Position numbers and translations under genes: made by a program
Part shown: in pieces, positions 1 through 11,297 of the stretch
Layout of the letters: each line of letters opens with the position of its first letter
Numbering within the stretch: position 1 is the first letter of the stretch
The notes under the pieces: model-generated
What the model saw: only the letters and a program-made list of their open reading frames with translations
The model's database searches: none
What the model was told of the DNA's origin: nothing
From: Avena insularis
Lineage: Eukaryota > Streptophyta > Magnoliopsida > Poales > Poaceae
Direction: 5' to 3'
DNA length: 64,000 bases
NCBI GenBank assembly: GCA_023614405.1
Contig: CM042696.1
Location: 338,635,211 to 338,699,210, forward strand

Positions 1-89
1 AGATTCAAATGTATCTAGACATGTTTTAGTGTGTAGATACATGCAAATCTAGACAAATCCAAGTCAGTTATTTGTAGACGGAGGGAGTA
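1..89. mobile_element. Stowaway-type MITE, one half, cut by window edge
   Basis: The sequence runs through the motif gtatctagacatgttttagt and ends with acggagggagta. This is the terminal signature of Triticeae Stowaway (Tc1/Mariner-derived) MITEs, whose ends read CTCCCTCCGT and whose target duplication is TA. The ta at 88-89 fits the duplication. Only the right half is present; the left terminus lies outside the window. Confidence 0.75.
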
Positions 90-90
90 T

Positions 91-1865
91 ATGATACTAA
101 TATGTGATACCATCTTCACAATGCATAATACTACTATCATGTACTGTACAGTACTTAGTACTAGTAGTACCATAGTATTAGTGTATTTATTGTTTTGTAA
201 TCTCAAGTTAAAATTGTGTACAAGATTTATTTGAGATTATTTTTTATATGATACCGTATCTACCTATGATACCAACACAATCTCTTTCATCATTAATTGT
301 CGTGGCATATAAGCATTTTCCATGCATGTAATAATGCATGATACATACCACCTGATACCCCCATTGGGGCTAGTCTCATCCCAAACAGTGGTAGAGTAGT
401 ACTAGTACCTCCATCCCGGGGTAGTATAGGAGTACAGTATTTAGTCTTCCACGTAGCCCTAGGTCGTCAAAGCGACGTGTACACTGGGTCAGAGGGAGAT
501 AATTACTCGGGGAACCTAGCGCTTCCCTAGTTTTCTCCGTGCCAGTCTCTTGCAAAAGAGATAAGGTACCGGCTCATGGCCGTTGAATTGGATGGACGGA
601 TGATATTGCCTAGAGTGAGATGATGAGTCTAGTACTCCTAGCATTTAACTATAGTACAAGTCTCTCTCACTCGCTCTCATCAACCCTCTCAGATATGCGA
701 TCCTCCCTCTGCTTTCTCGCTCGGTTTCCAAATCCCTCTTAGTTGAAGAAGACAGATCTATGGCGGACGAGTGGTTTGAAGCTACAATTGACATGAGTGC
801 AATGAGGCAGGTCTCCAGCTACAGGCTATGTTCTCAAATTGTTCGTCGTCCCGCGTACATGGTTATTACTTCTTTCTTCAGGATGTTTCCACACTGGTTT
901 GATACAACTTTTGTTTTTGGGCTAAATCTATTCTCCTTGCACGAGCAGTGCTTTGGCAAGGCCGCACACACATTGGATGCTCACAATGTGTTGGAAAACT
1001 GTCCGCTGGCCAGTGCCGAGATGTGAGTATGCAGGCGTCTTCAAACCAACCACTACCATGGATCATATTTTGTCGAGAATGAGGCTCAAGTGTAGCAACA
1101 AAGGGTGCGACATGCTGGTAGCTTCTTCGAGTTCATCAAACACCAGACGTCGTGCCCGCACGGGCAGAGGGTGACATAGGTTCTTGGCAAAAAATAACCG
1201 TATGATATTTGGGTGTCTATGTGTGTGCTGATTCCGTCTAGAATATGGTTTAGTTTCTACCTTGGTTGTGTTGTACCTATACTAGTTATATTATATAAAT
1301 AAATTGAATCATCATCGCATCCACATAGTTTCTCTCTTTTACCAATAAAAAGGGGAAGTACCACCATCCTGTACATCTACATAGTTGCTCTCTTTTAGCT
1401 GAAAAGCTTGAAAATCCATAGAACTTGGGTGGCCCTCCACAGTGTATGCAAATATTGGTGCCCAAACCACTTCTCGTCCATCTGCCACCAGTTCCTACGT
1501 TGCACCGCTGATGCCACACAAAAATTATGGAACCGGAGCAGCTACTTGCTCCAAAGCACAAACTCAGCATATGTTACAATATTGGTCTTCTCTGTCCATA
1601 TCAACAACCCTTCCTCTATTTAACACAGAGACAACAACCATCCCTCTAGTCAGGTTAAGCTAAATCATTTTTTATCAATGTGGATTCGGTTTCTTTTCTG
1701 CAAAGCGGTGCCCTCCATTGTGGAGACGGTGCCACAAAAACATTATTTGGGAACGGTTTAGAATAGACATAGATTGATGAGTTTGAGGAGACAATTTCAA
1801 GGATTTGGTGTTGGAGTTTGATTTACCTTTTCCCTACAAATTCAAGGTTTATTTTAGACTTCCCC
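91..1865. other. Intergenic stretch with no assignable gene
   Basis: AT-rich sequence with a few short ORFs. The best is 760-1026 (+), annotated separately. A second open stretch at about 1442-1663 (+) has no recognisable domain, and I see no reason to call it a gene. There are no clear TIRs or LTR ends, although small decayed elements could be hidden. Confidence 0.5.
760..1026 (+). CDS. Unrecognised 88-codon ORF, possibly a gene fragment
   Basis: An ATG-initiated ORF of 88 codons beginning MADEWFEATIDMSAMRQ. It follows a pyrimidine-rich, CT-repeat leader at about 660-740 that resembles a plant 5' UTR. I recognise no domain. The first 18 residues look protein-like. The remainder may be read-through past an exon, because the later composition is unremarkable. 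It could be a captured first exon or chance. There is no partner gene beside it. Confidence 0.15.
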   Translation: MADEWFEATIDMSAMRQVSSYRLCSQIVRRPAYMVITSFFRMFPHWFDTTFVFGLNLFSLHEQCFGKAAHTLDAHNVLENCPLASAEM

Positions 1866-2145
1866 TAAGGTTTGTCATAGTGGGAGTAACTCATTAGCTA
1901 GTAACTTGCATGTACATGCAATGCCAACTAAGCAAATTGGTGACATGGCATGATAATTAATGATTAAAGAGAGAGAGGTACTAACTTAGCTAGTTACCAT
2001 AACATCACACATACTAATACTATATGAGTCTAGAACCTAATTAATTAGGTCTTGCATGACACCACACACATGTTATCACCCACTATGAAGGTAGTAACAT
2101 CTGCAAGTTACTAGTCTAAGTTATTTTGCACTATGACCAGCCTAA
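1866..2145. mobile_element. MITE with imperfect terminal inverted repeats
   Basis: About 280 bp with inverted ends. The left end reads tttgtcatagtggg, followed by agtaact and tagtaacttgca. The right end reads tgcaagttactag and finishes at cactatgaccag. The inner arms containing agtaacttgca are near-perfect complements. There is no coding capacity. This looks like the common Triticeae MITE with GGTCATAGTG ends; the superfamily is not certain from the ends alone. Confidence 0.65.
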
Positions 2146-2332
2146 ATAAAACCATGAAGAGAGGAATAGACAGGGATGACATTGGGGAGTGACGAGCTAG
2201 CGTGGCCTCGCCTTCGAGTAGTCCACTCTCACCCATTTCCCCTGGCGCCTTCCCCCTCGTCTAGGCCAGCACCATCGACTAGCCCCCGTCCCCACCCCCC
2301 TCCCCTGCCCCTACCCCCCAAAAAATCCCCAA

Positions 2333-3033
2333 ATGGCGGCGCCACTGGAAATGGAGCGCTCCTCACAGGAGCGCATCATCGAGCAAGACCCCCATGTCTT
2401 CCGTGACTGTCGTGTCTCCACAGCCACAACTGATTTCTCCATTGTCAAGAAGCATTTAATTGACGAGGTGATGCCGTACACAATGACACTTAAGATCTTT
2501 TTCTCGAGGACGTACGAGCTTAGGAGGATGCCTGGCTCCATCCCAGCCCATCTGGAGGAGGACGATGTTGTGACCACACACTGCAAAGAGGAGGTGTTGA
2601 ATCTCAGCCTACCTCCTAGCGAGCTGCGAAGAGCGAGCAAGGTCATGGGAACTATGCGCAAGGTTCTTGGTCGTGTATGGCTACTGAAGAACCTGCAACT
2701 CACGATGGAGGAGTGGGACATCATCATGTCATATGACATTCTGCACCGGCTCTAGCATGAGGCGTGTATGTGGGTCGATGGGTTCCACTTTGACCTAATC
2801 CTCAGCGTGGATCTCCGGCTCATCGTCAACCTGCCGACGCTTCAAGACAATTGGTACCTGGTTGAGCAGGAGGATGGCCAGTGCAGCATATGCATGCATG
2901 CATTTATAAGCACATAATGGTACATATCCGGGGATGCAACCATCCATACCACCGCAAGTGCATCTTCACTTGGTTTGAGATCAACGCCAGCTGTCCTATC
3001 TGCCAAGACAATGTGCTCGCCCATCTCTACTGA
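2333..3033 (+). pseudogene. RING-H2 finger protein (E3 ubiquitin ligase-like), broken
   Basis: The ORF opens at an ATG at 2333 (MAAPLEMERSSQ) and runs 140 codons to an in-frame TAG at 2753-2755. The same frame continues past the stop to a CSIC pair at 2882-2893. After a shift of frame around 2915-2925 the next frame reads GCNHPYHRKC and then CPIC (2992-3003), ending at a TGA at 3031-3033. Together these give the C-x2-C ... C-x-H-x2-H-x2-C ... C-x2-C pattern of a C-terminal RING-H2 domain, which in plants recruits E2 enzymes for ubiquitin transfer. The long N-terminal part has no domain I recognise. One stop and one frameshift make it a likely pseudogene. It is the only host-type coding sequence in the window and lies just outside the CACTA remnant. 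Confidence 0.7.
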
Positions 3034-3309
3034 CACGAGGTGCATATGCTCCCTTCTGTATGAAACCTGGTCCTTTGGTTGATAATTAATTAATGTACTA
3101 AACCAATGTATCTGTTGTACGCCAAGTGAAATTGTTCTACATATGTTTACACTTGTTGAATTAAGCTTAATCCAATTAAGATAGGGAAAACAATTAGTCT
3201 AGGATTACAATCCAACATGAAATTGTCATCATGTCTCATACATTTTACAAAGAGAAAACCTATAGGAATCACAGTTCATCATCTCACTTCATAATATGAA
3301 ACAACAGTC

Positions 3310-4117
3310 TAATCATTGTCACCATCATCGCTTTCAGCACCACCGTGTTCTAGATCCACATATTCCTACTGGGTTGGATCTTCTTCCCCTTGCCATTCAT
3401 CATACATGTCCTGAGATTCATCAGGTAGAACCAGTTTATTCCTATCTTTGTTTACTACACTAACCTCGATAGTGAAATCTACTTGTCCATCATGCGTAGA
3501 GCCGCCTCTAGCAATTAAATTTTCATCAACGTCAGCCAGTTCAGTTACCATACAACCACTAGGATCATGTTGGTGGGAAACATCTATGGTGACTAGCTTG
3601 TCATACTCATTCACATCATAGGTGCTTCTTGCCTCAAACTTTTGCACATATTGCCAGTCGTTATTATCTCTGTCATCCAAGAATATTACCTTGGAATCTT
3701 GAGTTACCAAAATATAAGGTTCCTCCTTGTACCACTCAGCAGTAGCATTGATCGATATGAAATTCCCATCATTTCTGGGGCCTGTTTTCTTGTTCGGATC
3801 TTGGTCATACCAATAACACTTGAATAGACCACAGATCGACCACCAGTCTTGTCGTTATATTTCAACTCAATAACCTCTTTTATGCGACCATAATGATCAT
3901 AGTCATTAGACTTCTTCATTTTGACTGTCAAGTTCTCTCCACTGGTCGTGGTGCCACTATTTTGTGTCTTCAGATTTTTCTCACGCTCATAAGTGCTGTA
4001 GTGGATACTATCGTCATTGCAAGCTGAAGCTATATGCACCCTCTTCACTGGACCATGTGATAGGGCATAGAGACCATCACTAACATCGCCCAGATTCTCT
4101 TCACGTAGCTTCATGAT
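3310..4117 (-). pseudogene. CACTA Tnp2 gene, C-terminal exon (DUF4216 module)
   Basis: The minus-strand exon starts after an acceptor (cag at 4118-4120) with IMKLREENLGDVSDG and reads HYGRIKEVIELKYND, typical of the start of DUF4216. At about 3830 the frame breaks. The next frame contains LFKCYWYD and later NDWQYVQKF, the conserved DUF4216 core. A premature TAG at 3366-3368 precedes the probable natural end, an acidic tail finishing DGDND near 3310. DUF4216 is a domain of unknown function found downstream of Tnp2 and DUF4218 in plant CACTA transposases. The frameshift and stop make this copy defective. Confidence 0.8.
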
Positions 4118-4197
4118 CTGCGGTTATACAAAATAATCAAGAGGTCATCTCTTGTGCACAATTCGTATGCAATTCAAAGTTCAATTGAACATCTTAC

Positions 4198-4276
4198 ATG
4201 CTTCATAAACCATTCCTGAAATCCACCCCCACATACTGATGCAGCATAATATTTTCCTTTGGTTGCTTTGAATAAC
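4198..4276 (-). CDS. Small internal exon of CACTA Tnp2 gene
   Basis: A 79-nt block reading RLFKATKGKYYAASVCGG-type sequence on the minus strand. It has good splice signals: an acceptor (tttgtag) just above 4276 and a donor (gtaagatg) at 4191-4197. Flanking introns are about 4118-4197 and 4277-4367, both GT-AG. It links the DUF4218 exon to the DUF4216 exon. It is below the size that an ORF scan alone would recover with confidence. Confidence 0.7.
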
Positions 4277-4367
4277 CTACAAAAATGATACTCAAGTAAG
4301 ACATCTAAACATATCTTACTACAAGTTTCATTTAATATATGTGAGGATATGTATGAGTAGTACTCAC

Positions 4368-5080
4368 ACAACAAAGTTTTCAGCCTCATCGGCGTTATTC
4401 AGCACATACCAAGTAAGTTGGTCATATTTGTGCTGCATTAATGTTCTATGCTCCTTCTTTCCTACTAGGCGAACACCATAGTTAAAAACATATTTTTCAA
4501 CTTCTTCAATTCTGCCACCCAGATTGGATCTCATTTTATGATCAGGAATGTATCTCGCACAAAATGCAAATGCTTCAGCAGCAATGTATGCCTCTGCAAT
4601 GCATGCCTCTGCTCTATACTTGTTCCTAACAGTACCCTTGAAAGTGCAAAGTGGACGTTCTATAGGGTACATCCATCCGTACTGTACGGGACCTCTATAA
4701 AGTGCACCTTCAGTCAGATGAACATCCAAATGCACCATCACATCAAAGAAGGCTGGTGGATATATCAGCTCAAGCTTGCACAAGATTTCTGCTATGTCCA
4801 TCTGAACACGCGCTACAACTCTTCTGTCCAGAGTTTTGCTACAGATTTCCCTAAAGAACTTTCCTAACTCTGCAAGCAGGTTGTACAGATTCTTGTTCAC
4901 TAAACCTTTAACGCCAAGAGCTAAAAGCCTTTGTAGTAGGATGTGGCAATCATGAATTTTGAACCCTTGGAGCTTGTTCCCCTCTGCATTGATACAATTT
5001 GCAATGTTAAAATCAAATCCAGATGGGAACTTCACACCTCGGAGGAAGTCACAAAATAGTACCATTTTATTCATCAGCAA
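4368..5080 (-). pseudogene. CACTA Tnp2 gene, DUF4218 module
   Basis: A 238-codon open stretch on the minus strand. It includes MKSHDCH-like KIHDCHILLQRLL near the start, then ICSKTLDRR, LELIYPPAFFDVMVHL and YGWMYPIERPLCTFK. These are hallmark blocks of DUF4218, the module after the Tnp2 core in plant CACTA transposases. The C-terminus ends at DEAENFVV, exactly where a GTGAGTAC donor follows (4361-4367), so the apparent end is a splice site and not a truncation. This is the best-preserved part of the gene. Confidence 0.88.
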
Positions 5081-5095
5081 GGTAAACTCTACACC

Positions 5096-6458
5096 TCAAA
5101 ATTTGTAATGTTTTTCACCACCCTTATAAACTATATATTCAGGATGCAGCTTCAAGTTGTTGTTAACATTGAGTTTTTCACAGTCAAGCCTAGCATTATA
5201 GCTATCTTTTGTATTGGATGGAATGTTGAGTAATGTGCCTATAATGTTGTCACATATATTTTTCTCCATGTGCATGACATCAATATTATGTCGAAGCGTC
5301 TTACCAGCCCAATACATCAAGTCCCATAGAGTGGATTTGTGCTTATAAAATATTATTGGTTCCTTTTCCTTCCCTTGGGCATCTGCTGCTACTTCTTTCG
5401 CCCTCTTCCTTTTGGATGCTGCTCCTACTATCGGTGCATCTTCTGCATTTTTTATTTTACCTTGTTTGGCAGCTGGTTTTTTCCTGGTTTGACATTTCTG
5501 ACCTTTTGTAGTGCACCTGCAACTCAGCTGTAGTGAACATTTCTGGTGCAGTGCCATATTCAGTCCTCTTTCCATAGAACATCAATTTTGTAAGCTTTTT
5601 TGAATTTTGTGGCCTTGAGGAAGAAAAACCTGGTGGCTAAGGAAACAAGTCTTATTTTGTAGCCTCATTGTGAGATGTTTTGTCTCACAACAAACACATG
5701 CATTATAACCTGCTGTCACTCTTCCTGACATAGTGCCAAGAGCTGGAAAATCATGGGTTCAGAATAGCACAGCAGCACGCATAGGGAACTTGGCATCTTC
5801 AGGTTTGCTGGCAAGGATATCAGGAGTCATGACACCCTTCCATAGTTCCTGCAAGTCTCGTATAAGAGGCTGCATGAACAGATCAAAATCCTTCCCAGGT
5901 GATTTGGGACCTGAGAACAGTAAAGCCAGCAAGCAGTTCGACTGATTAGTGCATGCCCAGGAAGGCATGTTGTAAATTGTAACAAGTACTGGCCACATGT
6001 TGTACGATTTACTCATGTTGCCAAATGGGTTAAATCCATCTGTAGCTAGGCCAAGTCTCAGGTTCCTTGGATCCGCTACAAATCATGGATGAGCCTTGTC
6101 AAAGTTCTTCCATTCATAGCCATCAGCTGGATGTCTCGGTAAATAATCGTCTGGATTGAGAATATCTTTATGCCATCTTGTTTCCTTAGATGTTTGTTAT
6201 GACTGAAACAACCTCTTCAATCTATCTATAATTGAAAAATATCTCAGAACGTTCAAAGGATCTTTCTTCTTTTTATCACCATTTTTCCATTTTGATTCGT
6301 TACATACTGAGCATTCATCAAGGTTTTCATAAACCTCCCATAACAGTACACATTTATTTGGACAAAAATGGATCTTATCATATGATAGTCCAATTACCTT
6401 GATGTACTATTTCATCTCATAAAAGGATTTTGGCAGTCCTTCACTAGGGATTGACTCG
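5096..6458 (-). pseudogene. CACTA Tnp2 transposase core (Transposase_21), interrupted
   Basis: Minus-strand Tnp2 blocks in order from 6458 downward are LPKSFYEMK; FCPNKCVLLW; the CSVC motif; PADG-type sequence; MWPVLVTIYNMPSW; MQPLIRDLQELWKGV; and, lower down, LRHNIDVMHMEKNICDNIIGTLL. These are standard parts of the CACTA transposase that binds and cuts the element ends. Several in-frame stops and shifts (for example near 5576-5760 and 6016-6070) break the frame. The 5' side is cut at 6458 by the Gypsy insertion. Confidence 0.85.
6454..6458. repeat. Target-site duplication (actcg), left copy, of Gypsy element 6459-22645
   Basis: actcg directly precedes the TG of the left LTR. The identical 5-mer follows the CA of the right LTR at 22646-22650. 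Five bp is the usual duplication length of plant LTR retrotransposons. Confidence 0.9.
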
Positions 6459-7761
6459 TGATACCTTCGATCTGGATTCATGGATGTAGTATAATAGCTT
6501 TTTCCCTAGAAGACCTAGATTTAATCGAACTTCAGAAAGCAATGCTAAAAGGAAATAAAAAGGACACGTCTACAAGACTTTGTTTGTTTTTTTACCTTAG
6601 TTTATCAGACAAATCTATTTTACCTTATAATGGGTTGAATCCATGGATGGAGATAGGCCAGGGTTGAAGATCCACCTGCAGCTTCACATCATATGGGATA
6701 AAATATAATAATAAGCATAGTCATGTATAATGATTGAACGGAGTAATCTCTTTTGGGCACCACATCCTAATATACTAGAGCCCCCGTGAGGCAGCGGGTA
6801 TAGCAATAGTCTTTTAATCCAACCGAGCGCACACCAAAGTAACGGGCTACAAATGATTATTATGTGTAAAACAAAGATCAAAGCTTTAAGTGGTGATGCT
6901 GTTGTGATTCCCGAATGGGTCGCTAAGTGAAGACCGTACTACCATTTTTGTCACTAAGGTTCCTATGAGATCGCCGCTAGCCAAGTATCTCACCTCAAGC
7001 CTTTATAAATCTGTGGGATCTTGGGTACCTACAAGTCCATAGATCAAGACAAGAGACAAAGAAACAAAAGATACAAATCTCAATTGCAAACAAAATACAA
7101 TACTCCCATGATCTAGATGCACATAATCGATGCAAGGTTTCTCCCCAACTCACAGCCTGTGAGGACTACTCACTCATAACAAATAGATTGGAGATAGGAA
7201 ACATCATACAAATACTTAGATTGAAATCAAATATTCTTACAATGGTCACCAAATCACAAGGAGATCTAAAGTACAAAGCAGTGGCTAGTGGATGGATGGA
7301 TGGTGGAAGTGATGAACAATGGATGAACAATGGTGTGGATATCCTTTTGTGGTGTTGTGATATAATCTGAGAATGGCGGTTCTCTAGCCGGCTGCTGGAG
7401 CCTCTAAATATATAGGCGTCTTCACAAAAGTTGTAGGGTTTGACGAGATGAAGTCGTCGTCACCTTGTACAGGCAGGGGATACGGGCGGGCCCTGCCCAT
7501 ACCAGTGGTTGTTAAGTGTGCTGACGCCCTGGCATAGCTTCCCAATTACTTGGTCGTGTGGACTTCCTCCAAAAACTTTAATTATGACTCCTTATTTCGC
7601 ATTAAAAACCGTGATATCCTGCACAACATAATTCAAAGAGAGGTTTTGCATATCTTTGCAATTATTAGTCATTAGTGGCAAGGATTGAGAGTTTCCTGGC
7701 AATTGCTTTACCAAAAACAATGTTTAAAAGCAATGGAAGATGGCAAATATTGGAGCCATCA
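6459..7761 (-). repeat. 3' LTR of Athila-like Gypsy element
   Basis: 1303 bp, TG...CA on the plus strand, with inverted TGAT/ATCA ends. The part from 6975 to 7761 aligns with 21855-22645. The part 6459-6974 has no counterpart in the other LTR, which is truncated. It contains a palindromic GTACGGG/CCCGTAC-like motif at about 7467-7525. Confidence 0.85.
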
Positions 7762-7778
7762 ATTTCCCCAAAGCTCAA
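7762..7778 (-). promoter_or_regulatory. Polypurine tract of Athila-like element
   Basis: On the minus strand, TTTGGGGAAAT directly abuts the 3' LTR start. This is the expected primer site for plus-strand DNA synthesis and fixes the element orientation. Confidence 0.75.
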
Positions 7779-8219
7779 ACCTTGATCGCCCTCGAGCAAG
7801 AAGAACCAAAATAACTATAAGGAATTCAGCATTTAAACTTGAAAAAACGAGAATAAGAATTTAGTTACGGCTGGTAGTTGTATGTGCTCAACACTTCATT
7901 CATTTGTGAGGCTTATCAAAGTTAGAGAGATGACAGGAATACTATACAAGCTTCGGTAAGTCAAGACAATCAAAGTAAAGTTTAATATAAGTATAAGTAA
8001 CTAGAAGTGTCGCAATCAATCCAATTATTCTAATTAACTCTCAGCTTGCAAGGAACACTAGGTTGTTTAAATAGCATAATTGAGTAAGAGAGTTTCATGT
8101 CCTAAGTAGTATAACAATGAAGTGTCTTATTTACACCCACATCAATAAATCAAGTTTATCAAAAATATTCTAATCCAATCATTGTTTTTCAAGAAAAACT
8201 CGTAAAGTAGTGATGAGAC

Positions 8220-9893
8220 TGATGGGTTCGTAGCATGGAAAAAAAAATTCTACCGCAAGAACGAACAAAACCCAGATCTAATCTAGATAAAAGCCAAGAT
8301 CTAATCTATTAGACATGTGCAACGAGATAGATCTGTACTAACCCTTGTAGATCCGAAAGCCTTGTGCGAGATCGGATCTCGTGGTTGATGTAGACGATCA
8401 CTTGCCGATCTCAAGATCGAGTAGACGGTCCTTCCGGCGCCGCGTTCTGGCAGCGCTTCGCAATGGTCACACGCATGGAGTCGGCAGACCTTCCTCTCCT
8501 GCTCCAAAGGAGCAATGACGTAGTAGATCTCTCCACGGAATCCCAGCAGCACGACGACGTGGTGGTGGTGGAGTAGAGAATTCTGCAGGGCTTCGCCTAA
8601 GCTAGAGCAGATGGAAGGAGGACGAGAGAGGCGGCTAGGGTTTGGAGTGGGAGGGGCAAAGGGGGGTGGCGCCTCCACCCCTCTATATATAGAGGGAGGG
8701 GTGCAGCCTAGGGTTCCCACCCCTAGGCCCACCCCTTAGGGCCGGCGCACAAGGGAGCTTGGGGGAGAGTCCTCCCCCCCCAGTTTCCCTTACTTACCCT
8801 TTAAGTTTTCTTGGTTTTCAAGTAAACTCCAAAAAATCTTCTAGAACCTTCTGGAACATTCCGAAACCTTCTAGAATCCCCATATAAATACTCCAGAACA
8901 TTTCCTAACTTAGAAAATGATCTCCATTATATGAATCTTATTCTCCGGACAATTCCGGATCTCCTCGTGATGTCCTGGATCCAATCCGAGACTCCAAACA
9001 ACATTCGGTCTCCAATGCACATTCCATATCTACTTAAAACAACTTCGAACCTTAAGTGTGTCACCCTACGGTTCGTGAATATGTAGACATGATGGAGACA
9101 CCTCTCCGATCAATAACCATCAGCGGGATCTGGAGATCCATAACGGCTCCCACATACTCAACGATGACTTCGTGATCGATAGAACCATTAACATACGAAA
9201 CCAATTCCCTTTGTCACGCGATACTCTACTTATCTGAGGTTTGATCGTTGGTATCTCCATACCTAGTTCTACCTTGTTACTAATAAGTACTCTTTACTCG
9301 TTCCATGTTATGTCATCCCTTGTGACCTAGTCACATGCTTGCAAGCTAACTAGATGACATTCCACCGAGAGGGCCCAGAGCATATCTATCCGTCATGTGG
9401 ATGGAAAAATCCCAATCTTGGTCCATGCGCTTCAACACATACTTTCAGAATACCCAATGACACCTTTATAACCACCCAGTTACGAAGCGGTGTTTGATGT
9501 CATCAAAGTACCCATCCGGTGATGGTGATTAAAATAACCTCATGGTCGAAGGATTAGGTTACTATGCATTTGAAATCTTGTAGCAATACGAACTTAATGA
9601 CTTGATCTTATGCTACGCTTACTATGGGTGTGTGTCCATCACATCATTCTCCTAATGATATAACCTTGTTATTAATGACATCCAATGTCCATGATCAGGA
9701 AACCATGATCATCAATTAATCAACAAGCTAGTTCAACAAGAGGCTTACTAGGGACTCTTTTATGTTTACAAAACACACATGTATTAGTGTTTCCTTATAA
9801 TACAATTATAGCATGGGATGCAAACATTCATCATAAACACAAAGATATAATAATAACCACTTTTATTATTGCCTCATGGGCATATCTCCAACA
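8220..9893 (-). repeat. 3' LTR of Angela-type Copia
   Basis: 1674 bp. The minus-strand terminus TGTTGGAGATATG lies at 9893 and the end CGAACCCATCA at 8220. A palindromic TATA region (CTCTATATATAGAG) lies at 8681-8694. It is nearly collinear with 15116-16783, apart from small indels and one patch of divergence around 8430-8470. Confidence 0.93.
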
Positions 9894-9906
9894 GTCTCCC
9901 ACTTGC
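9894..9906 (-). promoter_or_regulatory. Polypurine tract of Angela-type Copia
   Basis: On the minus strand, CAAGTGGGAGAC directly precedes the 3' LTR. This is the usual tract of the BARE/Angela group. Confidence 0.85.
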
Positions 9907-9926
9907 ACTAGAGTCAATAATCTAGA

Positions 9927-10310
9927 TTACATGGTAATATACCTAACACCCATGGCGTTCTGTTTTTGGTCATGCTTTGCTCTAGGGAGAGGTTTAGTCA
10001 ATGGATCTGCCACATTCAGATCAGTGTGTACTTTGCAAATCTTTATGTCACCATCTCGGACATACTCGCGAATAGCATGGAAACGTAGCATGATGCGCTT
10101 TAGCTTGCTATGTGAGCTTGGCTCCTGTGCATTAGCTATGGCACCTGTGTTGTCACAGTAGGTGGCCATCGGGTCCAACGCACTAGGAACCACGCCAAGT
10201 TCAGCAATGAACTCCTTCGTCCATATGGCTTCTTGTGCAGCCTCCGAAGCAGCTATGTATTCCGATTCAGTTGAAGATTTCGCCACAACGCTTTGCTTGG
10301 CACTCCTCTA
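9927..10310 (-). pseudogene. Copia RNase H domain
   Basis: This minus-strand end of the polyprotein begins KSSTESEYIAASEAAQEA, with the acidic residues of the RNase H active site. It continues with CDNTGAIANAQ and ends NVADPLTKPL plus a short tail; the natural stop is at 9927. In life it degrades the RNA strand of the RNA/DNA hybrid. A TAG in the preceding segment (about 10307-10309, where related elements have Trp) separates it from the reverse transcriptase, so the polyprotein would end early. Confidence 0.9.
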
Positions 10311-11219
10311 GCTCACTGCAGCACCATTCAAAATAAATACGTATCCAGATTGTGACTTCGAGTCGTCTGGATCGGTGTTCCAACTAGCATCAGTGTAACT
10401 GTTTACAACAAGCTGTTCATCACCTCCATAAGAAAGAACCATATCCTTAGTCCTATTCAGGTACTTTAGGATATTCTTGACCGCTGTCCAGTGCTCCATT
10501 CTAGGATCACTTTGATATCTGCTAGTCAAACTAACAACATGTGCTATATCCGGTCGTGTACACAACATGGCATACATGATAGAACCTATGGCCGAGGCAT
10601 AGGGAATATTATTCATCTTCTCTCTATCTTCTGCCATAGCTGGACTTTGAGTCTTACTCAAGGTCTTACCTGACAACATGGGCACGAACCCTTTCTTGAT
10701 CTCTTCCATTCTAAACTTCTTTAGAACTTTGTCCAAGTATGTACTTTGTGAAAGCGCTATTAGGCGTCTTGATCTATCTCTATAAATCTTGATGCCTAGA
10801 ATATATGTCGCTTCGCCAAGATCCTTCATTGAAAAAGTATTATTCAAATAGGCTTTAACACTATTAAGAAGTTCTATATCATTCCCAATCAACAATATGT
10901 CATCTACATATAGTACTAGGAATGCTACAGAGCTCCCACTCACTTTCTTGTAAATACAAGCTTCTCCATAAGTTTGTATAAATCCAAAGTTTTTGATTAC
11001 TTTATCAAAACGTTGATTCCAACTCCGGGATGCTAGCTTCAGTCCATAAATGGAGCGCTGAAGTTTGCATACCTTGTCAGCATCTTTAGGATCGACAAAA
11101 CCCTTGGGTTGTACCATATACAACTCTTCCTCAATGTCACCATTAAGGAACGCCGTTTTGACATCCATCTGCCAAATCTCATAATTGAAATATGCAGCAA
11201 TTGCTAACAAAATCCTCAC
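10310..11219 (-). pseudogene. Copia reverse transcriptase domain
   Basis: The minus-strand open stretch of 303 codons has the Copia RT series: YEIWQMDVKTAFLNG, KLQRSIYGLK, the catalytic LYVDDILLIG, then MARPDI-type TRPDIAHVV and KNILKYLNRTKD. It copies the element RNA to DNA. It is joined to the integrase through about 11220-11297, where a TGA stands in a position that reads Arg (CGA) in relatives. That change fits C-to-T decay. The RT core itself is uninterrupted. Confidence 0.92.
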
Positions 11220-11297
11220 AGACTTTAGCTTTGCTACTAGTGAGAATGTCTCATCGTAGTCAACTCCTTGAATTTGTCGGAACCCTTTCGCGACAAG

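Larger units (their letters stand above)
3300..6458 (-). mobile_element. CACTA (En/Spm) transposon, 3' part, split by Gypsy insertion
   Basis: Holds the C-terminal two thirds of a Tnp2-type transposase gene on the minus strand. The frame is cut at 6458, and the missing N-terminal part resumes at 22646 beyond the Gypsy element. The flanking 5-mer actcg occurs at 6454-6458 and again at 22646-22650, which proves the split. No CACTA 3' terminus (CACTAC on the plus strand) is visible between 3034 and 3310, so the 3' end seems truncated or diverged. Confidence 0.85.

Noticed and set aside
8681..8694. TATA palindrome in the Copia 3' LTR as a promoter of a neighbouring gene
   Set aside because: It is simply the LTR promoter copy. 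Downstream DNA on the minus strand is decayed Gypsy LTR, with no gene to drive.
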